64,000 bases of DNA from an uncultured Alphaproteobacteria bacterium (GTDB lineage: Bacteria > Pseudomonadota > Alphaproteobacteria > Micropepsales > Micropepsaceae), in the NCBI GenBank assembly GCA_903897605.1, contig CAIUCH010000049.1, positions 1-64,000 of the forward strand. Direction: 5' to 3'. How positions within the stretch are numbered: the stretch's first letter is position 1; each line of letters starts with the position of its first letter. Below the pieces are notes generated by a model, which was not told the origin of the DNA, did not search any database, and was given only the letters and a program-made list of their open reading frames with translations. The position numbers were made by a program, and so were the translations under genes. Positions 36,364 to 44,382 of the stretch are shown here, piece after piece.

Positions 36364-36448
36364 CGCCCTTCGCTTGCGCTTCGGGCGTTCGTCGCTCGAA
36401 ATGGTCCGCTGGACCATTTCGTTTGCCGTCGGCAAAACGCTCCTCACG
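36364..36448 (+). repeat. TTCGTCGCTC...CGCTCCTCAC hairpin cluster, copy 2
   Basis: Three consecutive stem-loops start 9 bases after the tyrS stop: CGCCC/GGGCG (36364-36387), GAAATGGTCC-GCT-GGACCATTTC (36398-36420, 10-bp perfect stem) and TTTGCCG-T-CGGCAAA (36422-36436). The flanks TTCGTCGCTC and CGCTCCTCAC match the repeat at 33739. It separates the tyrS stop from a second tyrS tail. Confidence 0.7.
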
Positions 36449-36589
36449 ATCGCCAACAATGGATTGAAACTGAACGATGTAGCAATCAGCGATCCCCGGC
36501 TGGTGGTAGATGCGTCATCGCTCAACGCGGATGGCGTTCTGAAGCTCTCCAGCGGCAAGAAAAAGCACGTCCTGGTGAAGCCAGCCTAG
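36437..36589 (+). pseudogene. Orphan second copy of the tyrS 3' end (S4 domain tail)
   Basis: Encodes IANNGLKLNDVAISDPRLVV and, further on, LSSGKKKHVLVKPA then a stop. It aligns with the end of the upstream TyrS (GAFKVQYGKKKIVLVKPV). It lacks the synthetase body, has no ribosome-binding site, and its apparent start lies inside a hairpin cluster. It is most simply the displaced original 3' end of tyrS. The stop overlaps that of the convergent AsmA-like gene. Confidence 0.8.
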
Positions 36590-39500
36590 TTAGGCGACAC
36601 CTTTGGCGTCGTGGCCGGCGCGTTCGACGGTGCATTGGCCGCCGTCGGCATATGGCCTTCGAATATCCGGCGCAGGATACCCGGCGTCAGCACCGACAGG
36701 GGATTGACGTCGATCTTGGGTTGATCGGCATTGCCGGTAGCCGAATAGGTGACGCCGAACACGCCTTCGCCTTTCTTCGACACCAGCACATCGCCCAGCA
36801 GGGGAATATTGCCCAATACCGAGTTGAGCCCATAGGCGGGCACCAGCGAACCTTTCAGCGCGACCTGATTTTTGGGCCTGTCGATATAACCGTCTGCCGT
36901 GGCGCCGATGGCGCGGCCACGCACCCGGGCATCGTGCACGCTGACGACATTGTTCTTGGATGAGAATGGCATGTTCAGGTTTTCGATCGAGATCCCGTCG
37001 CCGCCCATCAGATCGCCCATGCCGGTCAGCGAGCCCGCCGAGAAGAGACGCGCCAGCAAGGGCTGATTCACGACTTGGAAATCGTCGATGTCGAGCGTGC
37101 CCTGATAATCCGGCGTGGTTGTGCCAGATTCAGGATCATTGGCCCCGCCGGGCAGGGTCGCGACCAGCTTGAGTTTTCCGCCCTTGATGCTCTGGAAGTC
37201 GAACAGGCCCCGGATCAATTGGCCGGCATCGCCGGCATTGAGCGTCAACTTGCGGCCAGCCGCGCTGTTCTCGATGTCGCCGCCGATCATCGCCTTGCCG
37301 ATGCCGCCCGAGAAGGACAGAGCTGACGGACGGTTGCCGATCCCGGCAAGATCGAGATTGAACGGCGCGATCGCGACGCCATCGCGCATCGCAAGCCGGT
37401 CGAGCTTGGCATCGATGTGAAACGGCCCGGTCGGTGTATCGTCCCGGGTGGTCTGGCCGCTCACGGTGGTGCCACTCACGTCACCCACATTGCGCCCGAT
37501 CAGCGAGCCGTCCAGGGAATGACCCCGCAGCACATAATCGTCGCCCGCGGCGCTACGCGTGAGCGTGAAGGACAGATCGTTCAAGGGACCCATTTTGGCC
37601 GAGGCGAAGCTCAGCACCGCGAGCGATCCGGCGCGGTCGAAATTGGCGGTGCCATTGGCGGCAATATTGGGGCCGGTCACACGGATGACTTCGTCATGGA
37701 TGATGTCGCCGGGCCCGAAATTGACCATGATGTGGCCGGCCGCCGCCTGGCCGGGCTGCTTGCCCAGATGCAGAATGGGAATTGCCAATGCCGCATTGGT
37801 AAGATCCAAAGAGACATCCGCTGTGGTGAGTTGGCCGCGATGGCCCTGAATATCGGCATTTGTCATGACCGGCCCGGTCAGGATGTTCTGCAATCCCACG
37901 CTTAAGGATTGGCGCGCCGCATCGGTCATCACGCCTTTGGCGCTAATCCGGGTGGTGATGGGCTGCGCGGTCCTGAAGTCCTCCACCCAGTCGATCGTCA
38001 GGCGCGCATCGGCGAGCGAGACGGCGCCGGTCTGGTGCAGATGTGCGTTGTCGATATCGAAATTGACCGCGCCATTGGCGAGCTTCAAGCGCCCCAGCGC
38101 CACGGCAAAATCGCTCACCTGTGCCTTGACGGAAATTCCCACCGCGTCCACCGCAAGATCCTGGAGCATGGGGACAGTGAAGGCGAGATCGGCGCTGGCG
38201 GATCCCTTGGTCTGCCTGGGATCGATGCCGAAACGGGTGGGATAACCCAGCGGCTTCATATCGATAAGGGTCATGATCTCCGGCATCTGGCCATCGACAT
38301 GAGCGGTAAATTGCCCTGCCGTTCCGTGGACATGCAAAGTGGGAATCACGGCATGGCCGCCGCGAACCGTCAAATTGCCGACATGCCCGCCATCGAAATC
38401 GGCGGTAAAAGTGTCGCCCAGCAAAGTGGCATTGCCGGAGACACCCGTCACGTGGGTAAGGCCTTTGACGTAGCTGCCTTCCACGCCGGTCATCAGGAAG
38501 GTGAGTTTGACGGAATCGTCGGGCAAGACATCCTGATCCAGCAACCCGACCGGGAAATGCGTTTCAAAACTCATCGGCCCCAATGAGCCGGCGAAGATAT
38601 TGGCGGCAATCCACTCGCGCGCGCCCGCCACCGCCGGCAATGGCCAATAATGCAGCAAGGTGCGCACCGGCAGCGGCGCCAGCCTGCCCGTGAGGTCCAG
38701 CCCAGGCGCCTGACCGTCCGCGCCCAAGGTGATGCTGCCGTTGGCGGACAATGCGAAGGCAGGCGCGATCAGGTTGGCGTGCGCGACATTGAGCGTGCGG
38801 GACGCGACCTGGTAATCGCCGTCAAGCTGCAGAGACTGAAAGCCCACGGCATCGGCAAAGATGCCCGGCATGTTGAGCGCGATACGCGAGGAGGAAAGTC
38901 CGGCGCTGATACTGCTCAGCCCTTGCTGATCATAATGAAAATCCGCCCCGCCCTTGAAACGCATGATGCCTTCGCGGGTGTCGAACGATGCCTGGTTCAG
39001 CGCAAGATGGTTCTTCACGCCGTCATAGTTGCCATTGATATGCAGCTGGCGCGCATGCAGCACGCCGCCCTTCAACGCCTTCAGCGGCAGTTCACCGACC
39101 GCCGTCACGTCAAAATCGGCGCGGGTGATATGCGCGCCGGGCGCCACGCTAAAACGTGCGGCCAGGTTGACCGACAATGCGATGTCTTTCAGAGGGCTGA
39201 ACAAGGCGGCGTTGGCGGCCAACCCACGCAGATCAAGGCCGGTGACCAGCGCCGTGCCGTTGATCGGTCCCTTATCCGGCGGCAAGGTGACATCGGCTTT
39301 GACATGGGCAGTCCTGCCGGAAACCATCACATCGGCATCGAAATGCAATGCGATGGCATCGCCTTTTGCCGCCATTGCCAGGCTGGCTTTGGGCGCGACC
39401 GCATGCAGCCCGGTGGCCTCGTCGATCACTGCAAGGCGTGCGTTGCGAACCGCGAAGCTTTGCAATCCGGTCGTGGAGCCTTTGGCCTCGATCACATCGT

Positions 39501-40041
39501 TGAGGCGCGTCAGGACATCATTGGCGGCCTTATCGCCCTCGGCGCCTAGTCGAATGCCGCCTTCCTTCATGTGCACCAGGGTAAGTTGCACACCGACCAG
39601 CGTAATGCGTTGCACTTGCACCTGGCCGGAGAGGAAGGGCCGCGCCGCCAGCGAGATGTCGGCCTTTGGCGCGTCGGCGACGACACGGCCCTTGCTGTCG
39701 AGAATTTTGGCGCCCAGCACCACCAGATTGACCTTACCTTCGTCGCGGCTCCACTCAATCGCGGCCTGGTCATATTGAAGCGTGATGCCGGGCAGCGCCT
39801 GCCGGATCGCGCCGGCCAGAGTTCCCTGCAGAGGTCCCAGCGAAACCGGTCCCAGCAGGAGGCGAATGCCCGCACCGACCACGAAAAACACCATGGCCGC
39901 CACCAGGCCGCCCACGCAAATGGCGGCGCCGCTGATGTGGTGAGCCTTGATGATGTTGGCGAAAGGCAATCTCAAAGGGGCTGGTCCGGGCTGGAAAGCG
40001 GAAACATTATCGCAAGTGTTGGGCCTAAAAAGGGCAGACAA
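36586..40041 (-). CDS. Giant AsmA-like / DUF3971 envelope protein
   Basis: A 1151-residue protein with one N-terminal membrane anchor (about 38-62, GAAICVGGLVAAMVFFVVG), then a very long beta-rich region. The opening after the anchor (GPLQGTLAGAIRQALPGITL, IEWSRDEGKVNLVVLGAKI) resembles DUF3971. The end (GSLTGMGDLMGGDGISIENL, then SVLTPGILRRIFEG) resembles the AsmA C-terminal region of YhdP-type proteins. Relatives form bridge-like proteins thought to move phospholipids between inner and outer membranes. It is the largest gene in the window. About 90 bases separate it from the divergent prxQ-like gene. Confidence 0.85.
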   Translation of the reverse strand: MSALFRPNTCDNVSAFQPGPAPLRLPFANIIKAHHISGAAICVGGLVAAMVFFVVGAGIRLLLGPVSLGPLQGTLAGAIRQALPGITLQYDQAAIEWSRDEGKVNLVVLGAKILDSKGRVVADAPKADISLAARPFLSGQVQVQRITLVGVQLTLVHMKEGGIRLGAEGDKAANDVLTRLNDVIEAKGSTTGLQSFAVRNARLAVIDEATGLHAVAPKASLAMAAKGDAIALHFDADVMVSGRTAHVKADVTLPPDKGPINGTALVTGLDLRGLAANAALFSPLKDIALSVNLAARFSVAPGAHITRADFDVTAVGELPLKALKGGVLHARQLHINGNYDGVKNHLALNQASFDTREGIMRFKGGADFHYDQQGLSSISAGLSSSRIALNMPGIFADAVGFQSLQLDGDYQVASRTLNVAHANLIAPAFALSANGSITLGADGQAPGLDLTGRLAPLPVRTLLHYWPLPAVAGAREWIAANIFAGSLGPMSFETHFPVGLLDQDVLPDDSVKLTFLMTGVEGSYVKGLTHVTGVSGNATLLGDTFTADFDGGHVGNLTVRGGHAVIPTLHVHGTAGQFTAHVDGQMPEIMTLIDMKPLGYPTRFGIDPRQTKGSASADLAFTVPMLQDLAVDAVGISVKAQVSDFAVALGRLKLANGAVNFDIDNAHLHQTGAVSLADARLTIDWVEDFRTAQPITTRISAKGVMTDAARQSLSVGLQNILTGPVMTNADIQGHRGQLTTADVSLDLTNAALAIPILHLGKQPGQAAAGHIMVNFGPGDIIHDEVIRVTGPNIAANGTANFDRAGSLAVLSFASAKMGPLNDLSFTLTRSAAGDDYVLRGHSLDGSLIGRNVGDVSGTTVSGQTTRDDTPTGPFHIDAKLDRLAMRDGVAIAPFNLDLAGIGNRPSALSFSGGIGKAMIGGDIENSAAGRKLTLNAGDAGQLIRGLFDFQSIKGGKLKLVATLPGGANDPESGTTTPDYQGTLDIDDFQVVNQPLLARLFSAGSLTGMGDLMGGDGISIENLNMPFSSKNNVVSVHDARVRGRAIGATADGYIDRPKNQVALKGSLVPAYGLNSVLGNIPLLGDVLVSKKGEGVFGVTYSATGNADQPKIDVNPLSVLTPGILRRIFEGHMPTAANAPSNAPATTPKVSPN

Positions 40042-40132
40042 CCCAGCATCTTGTAAAGATATTTACGGGTTGCACCGGCCTTACGGGTCCCCCTAAGTTA
40101 AGCCTAACGGCATTTTTTGGGCTGATGGCGGC

Positions 40133-40597
40133 ATGACTTTGGAAGCAGGCGACAAGACCCCAACCTTCAAACTTGCGACCGACGATGGGGGCGAGGTATC
40201 GCGCGCCTCCCTCAAGGGCACACCGTTTGTGCTCTATTTCTACCCCAAGGACGACACCTCGGGATGTACCCGGGAAGCGGTGGATTTTTCCACCGCCGCT
40301 GCCAAATTCGCCAAGCTGGGCATTCCGGTGATCGGGGTTTCCAAGGACAGTTTGGCGTCACACGAAAAATTCCGCAAAAAACACAAGCTCAAACTCACCT
40401 TGGCCTCCGACCCCGATATCAAGATGGCGCAGGATTGGGGCGTGTGGCTCCAGAAGAGCTTGTATGGCCGCAAGTATATGGGAATAGAGCGGGCGACCTT
40501 TCTGGTCGATGCCAAGGGCGTGATCGTGGAAGCCTGGCACAAAGTCAAAGTCCCCGGACATGTGGAGGCCGTGCTCGCAGCGGCCAAAAAACTGTGA
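40133..40597 (+). CDS. bcp: Peroxiredoxin of the BCP/PrxQ type
   Basis: Reduces hydrogen peroxide and organic peroxides with thioredoxin. 154 residues, normal. The peroxidatic Cys is in YPKDDTSGCTREAVDF. The resolving Cys that most BCPs carry five residues later (usually EACDF) is Val here, so the enzyme would work as a 1-Cys type unless another Cys helps; no other Cys is seen. The thioredoxin-fold end (VEAWHKVKVPGHVEAVL) is intact. Its TGA overlaps the GTG of the M23 gene as GTGA. Confidence 0.92.
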   Translation: MTLEAGDKTPTFKLATDDGGEVSRASLKGTPFVLYFYPKDDTSGCTREAVDFSTAAAKFAKLGIPVIGVSKDSLASHEKFRKKHKLKLTLASDPDIKMAQDWGVWLQKSLYGRKYMGIERATFLVDAKGVIVEAWHKVKVPGHVEAVLAAAKKL

Positions 40598-42156
40598 AAC
40601 TCAATTGGCGGTTCGGACCGCGCCTGGCCTCGCGATCGTTTTTCTGGCAGCGGATTGGCAAGAAGCGCGGCCGTGAAGCCTCGCCGCATGACAGCATGTC
40701 CGAAAGCACGCCACCGATGACCGCCACTTTGATCGAGCGGGTCTGGATCTGGATCCATGAGACTTTCCCGGAGCGGCAGATTTATATCCGCAGCGATGGG
40801 CGGGTGCAGTTCTTCACGTTCGGGCCGTCACTGCAGGCCACCTTGGCCGGCCTTACCCTGATTTTCCTGGGCTGGGTGGCGTTTGCCACCGTCAATGTGA
40901 TCTTCAAGGATCGCATCATCACCGCCAAGGATCATCGCTTTCAGGAAATGCAGACGGCCTATGAAAATCGCCTCGCCGATCTGCAGATCTCCTATGACGA
41001 ATTGAACGGCGCGCTGGTCGGCGCCGAGGACAAGTTCAAGGCCACCGCCGATGAACTCCAGACCAAGCAGAACACCATCGGCAATTTCCTCAGCCGCAAG
41101 GCGCAGGTGGAATCGTCGGTGGGTCCCGGCCATGACGCGATCGCGACGCCGTTGGCGAACCTGCCGGCAACCGCCAGCATGGATGAAGGCGGGCCCGCAG
41201 ACAGCATCGAGGCGCCGGGCAGCGCACAAGGAAATTTCGGTAATGACGTCGATACCGGCAGCACGCTCTCTGTCATGCCGGGACCGGCCGCGCCCCAGCC
41301 GCGAACGGCCAAACCGGTCCATGCCAGCCTGTTGAATGACGCGTTCGCGGGACTGCGAAAGATGGCGGCGGCGATCTTCGCCCGCCCCCCGAAAAACGCG
41401 ATCGCGCTATCGGCAGTTTATGCCCAGCATCCGGGATTGCGGGCTCTGGCCGAACAGACCTCACGTGTCGCGGCGATGGGGAATTCGGAAAGCCTGGTGA
41501 TGGGCAAGACCCAGGACGCGCTGTCGGGCGATGTGATCGCCTTGCGGGAGATCGTGCGCCGCACCGGCATCAATCCCGATCAGTTCCAACACAAGATCGC
41601 GGACAGCGAAGGCGTGGGCGGCCCCGAAATACCGCTCGACCGCCTGCAGGTGAACGGCATCAAGGATCCCGCCTTCAACGCCAGCTATCTGCGCGCCAGT
41701 GCCGTTTTGGGGCAGCTGAATGAATTGTCCTTCGAGATGGGCCATATTCCGCTTTCCATGCCGGTCAACGGCGCGGGCTTTGACCGCAGCAGCGGTTTTG
41801 GCGCCCGCATCGATCCGTTCACGCGCCGCTATGCGTTCCATTCCGGGATCGATTTTGCCGGGCCGTGGGGGGCGCAGGTACACGCCACCGCGCCGGGAAT
41901 TGTCACATTCGTTGGGAACCGTGGTGGCTATGGCAACATGGTGGAAATCGATCACGGCCTGGGAATTCATACACGATATGGTCACCTTTCCACGATCACT
42001 GTGCGGGTCGGCATGAAAGTCGACAAGGGTGCGGCGATCGGACGTCTGGGTTCCACCGGCCGCAGCACCGGACCGCATGTGCATTATGAGGTCTGGTATG
42101 ACGAAACCGTGCGGAATCCGGTCAATTTCATAGAAGCAGGCCGTCATGTTCTCTAG
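40594..42156 (+). CDS. M23 family metallopeptidase (LytM/peptidoglycan DD-endopeptidase type)
   Basis: Membrane-anchored periplasmic peptidase that cuts peptidoglycan cross-links. About 520 residues from a GTG coupled to the upstream stop; an ATG at 40696 (MSESTPPMTATL) is an alternative. It has a basic N terminus, FPERQIYIRSDGRVQFFT, one membrane segment (about 85-108), a coiled coil (about 115-165), a linker, then the peptidase domain (about 390-510). Zinc ligands are in FHSGIDFAGPWGA (HxxxD) and GPHVHYEVW (HxH). It overlaps the bactofilin gene by 11 bases; M23-bactofilin pairs control cell shape in several bacteria. Confidence 0.93.
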   Translation: MKLNWRFGPRLASRSFFWQRIGKKRGREASPHDSMSESTPPMTATLIERVWIWIHETFPERQIYIRSDGRVQFFTFGPSLQATLAGLTLIFLGWVAFATVNVIFKDRIITAKDHRFQEMQTAYENRLADLQISYDELNGALVGAEDKFKATADELQTKQNTIGNFLSRKAQVESSVGPGHDAIATPLANLPATASMDEGGPADSIEAPGSAQGNFGNDVDTGSTLSVMPGPAAPQPRTAKPVHASLLNDAFAGLRKMAAAIFARPPKNAIALSAVYAQHPGLRALAEQTSRVAAMGNSESLVMGKTQDALSGDVIALREIVRRTGINPDQFQHKIADSEGVGGPEIPLDRLQVNGIKDPAFNASYLRASAVLGQLNELSFEMGHIPLSMPVNGAGFDRSSGFGARIDPFTRRYAFHSGIDFAGPWGAQVHATAPGIVTFVGNRGGYGNMVEIDHGLGIHTRYGHLSTITVRVGMKVDKGAAIGRLGSTGRSTGPHVHYEVWYDETVRNPVNFIEAGRHVL

Positions 42157-42646
42157 CAAAAGCAAAGACAATGCGCCACCGCCGCTGACCATTGGTCCGG
42201 CTCCGATCCCGGCAAAGCGGATTGGCCGATCCGGTTCGGTGCCTTCAATCGTCAGCGCCGATCTGGTGGTGGCGGGCACGCTCAACACCAGCGGCGACAT
42301 GCAGATCGACGGCAAAGTGGAAGGCGATGTGCGCAGCGCAAGCCTGGTGATTGGCGAACGCGCGGAAGTTCGCGGCCAGATCTGGTCAGAGGATGTAACG
42401 GTGCGCGGCCGGGTGATCGGCCGCATCCATGCCCACAAGATCCAATTGTGCGCCACCGCCCATGTCGAAGGCGATATCCTGGCGGAAGCCTTTGCGGTCG
42501 AAGCCGGCGCCTTTTTCGAAGGCCATTGCAAACACTCCGATAATCCTCTCGGCGAGGAAGCAAGAAAGCCGCATCAGATCACGCCGCAACAGCCCCATCC
42601 GATCCAGACAGGCTTGGTCAGTCTGACGCCGCGTACGGCAACATAG
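42146..42646 (+). CDS. Bactofilin
   Basis: Cytoskeletal protein of 166 residues that polymerises into filaments on the inner membrane. The DUF583 beta-helix core (about 35-130) shows the spaced repeats VVAGTLNTSGDMQIDGKVEG, VIGERAEVRGQIWSEDVTV and VEGDILAEAFAVEAGAFFEG. The ends are disordered and Pro-rich. It overlaps the preceding M23 peptidase gene. In Caulobacter and Helicobacter bactofilins position peptidoglycan enzymes; here the coupling suggests the same partnership. Confidence 0.95.
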   Translation: MFSSKSKDNAPPPLTIGPAPIPAKRIGRSGSVPSIVSADLVVAGTLNTSGDMQIDGKVEGDVRSASLVIGERAEVRGQIWSEDVTVRGRVIGRIHAHKIQLCATAHVEGDILAEAFAVEAGAFFEGHCKHSDNPLGEEARKPHQITPQQPHPIQTGLVSLTPRTAT

Positions 42647-42673
42647 GTCAATACCGTCGCCGGCGGCGCGAGC

Positions 42674-43805
42674 CTATTCCAGGTCTTCGATTTTCTCTTT
42701 CGGCTTGCCGCCAACTTCCTGCGCCAACGCCGCGGCCATGAAGGGATCGAGGTCGCCGTCCAGCACATCCTGAGGGATGCGGCTTTCCACGCCGGTGCGC
42801 AGATCCTTCACCAGCTGATAGGGCTGCAGCACATAGGAACGGATCTGGTGGCCCCAGCCGATCTCGGACTTCTCGCCGACAAAGGCGCCGGTCTCGGCCT
42901 TTTTCTTTTCCAGTTCGATTTCATAGAGCCGGGATTTCAGCATGTCCCAACAGATCGCCCGGTTCTGATGCTGGCTGCGCTCCGATTGGCTGGCGACCGC
43001 GATGCCGGTGGGAAGATGGGTGATGCGGACGGCGCTTTCGGTCTTGTTGACATGCTGGCCGCCGGCACCGCTGGCGCGGTAGACGTCGATGCGGACATCC
43101 TTTTCCGGAATATCGATTTCGATCGACTGATCGATCAGGGGATAAACCGTGACGCTCGAGAACGATGTATGCCGCCGGGCGTTGGAATCGAACGGCGAGA
43201 TGCGCACCAGCCGATGCACCCCTGCTTCGGTCTTGAGCCAGCCATAGGCGTTTTCGCCCTTGACCAGCAAGGTGGCGGATTTCAACCCGGCGCCCTCGCC
43301 TTCGCTTTCCTCGATCAATTGCAGCTTGTAGCCATGTTGCTCGGCCCAACGCATATACATGCGGAACAGCATCGAGGCCCAATCCTGGCTCTCCGTACCG
43401 CCAGCGCCCGCGTGAATTTCGAGGAAACTGTCATTGCCGTCCGCCTCGCCCGACAACATGGACTGGAGGCGCAATTGCTCGGCGCGCTTCTGCAGGGTTA
43501 CCACCGAGGCTTCCGCATCGGCCACCATCGCCGCATCGCCATCGGCTTCCGCCATCTCGATCAGGCCCGTGGCGTCGGCGAGTTCATTCTGCACCTGGCG
43601 GACCGCCGACAAGGCGGTGTCGAGCTTCTGGCGCTCGCGCATCAACTTCTGCGCGGCCGCAGGATCGTTCCAGAGCGTGGGGTCTTCGGCGCGGGCGTTC
43701 AGTTCGTCCAGGCGGCGCAGGGATTTGTCCCAGTCAAAGATGCCTCCTCAGCAGGGCGATGGCCTGCTGGATATCATCGATGCTGCGTTGGGTCTCGGGG
43801 CGCAT
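42674..43805 (-). CDS. prfB: Peptide chain release factor 2, with programmed +1 frameshift
   Basis: Releases finished proteins at UAA and UGA. The gene is in two frames: 23 codons from the ATG at 43805 ([20 protein letters not shown]...) run to an in-frame TGA at 43734-43736. The main frame continues [19 protein letters not shown]. The shift site is AGGAGG-CAT-CTT-TGA-C, with an internal Shine-Dalgarno (43743-43748) three bases before CTT, as in E. coli prfB. Total product is about 376 residues. The GGQ tip reads [15 protein letters not shown]. The recognition motif SPF is in [18 protein letters not shown]2 levels are thus autoregulated. It begins 27 bases after a truncated ClC gene. Confidence 0.95.
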
Positions 43806-43831
43806 ATGCCGGATATAAGTACCCGGTGCGG

Positions 43832-44374
43832 TTAGGTAAAGGACAAATTGGACGACCATGCGCGGCGCAGCCGGAACCAGCGTCCCAGCCAGGAATAGAC
43901 CCCCGCACCCAGCTGGCTGTAGCCCGCTTCCATCCCCAGCGAGGCGCCTGCGCCGTTGGAAATCACGGTGGTGAAGGTGAGCCAAAGCGAATCGCGCAGG
44001 CTCATGCGGCCGCCATGCAGAGCATTGGCCTCGATGGGGTCGACGATCTCGTTCAGCCGCTTGGCGCGCACCGCCCGCGCCGCGATCCCCAGCAGCAGTC
44101 CGCCCAGCACCGGCACGAACAGCAGCCTGAGACGCGAGACGCCGATTCCCTCGCTGAGATAATGATCGGCGGAAATGCCGAAGTCGAAGACATGCAGCCA
44201 GGCCACGCCTTCGCGCAGCAGATCCACCGCCGCTCCGATGATGCAGCCCATCGCGGCGCAAAGAAGAATTTGCCCGGCTTCGGCGTCGCGCAGACCGCGC
44301 TGCAGCGCCGTCATGATCGCGCGCGGGCGGCGCAGCAAGCTCCGCAACCGCACCCGCTCCGCAATAAGAGCCAT
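43832..44374 (-). pseudogene. Truncated ClC-type chloride channel (N-terminal part only)
   Basis: About 180 codons matching the first 40% of a ClC channel/antiporter: two membrane segments (about 37-55 and 85-105), then HGGRMSLRDSLWLTFTTVIS and NGAGASLGMEAGYSQLGAG, the selectivity-filter region. The frame ends AWSSNLSFT shortly after WFRLRR, where a full ClC would continue for 350 or more residues. No further ClC sequence is seen before prfB begins. The start overlaps nothing, 8 bases after the PBP1a stop. I read it as a deletion remnant; a functional short protein is unlikely. Confidence 0.8.
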
Positions 44375-44382
44375 GCTTGGCC

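Noticed and set aside
36374-36589. A separate small S4-domain protein gene after tyrS
   Set aside because: No ribosome-binding site, the start lies in a hairpin cluster, and the sequence matches only the end of a TyrS; treated as a detached gene tail.
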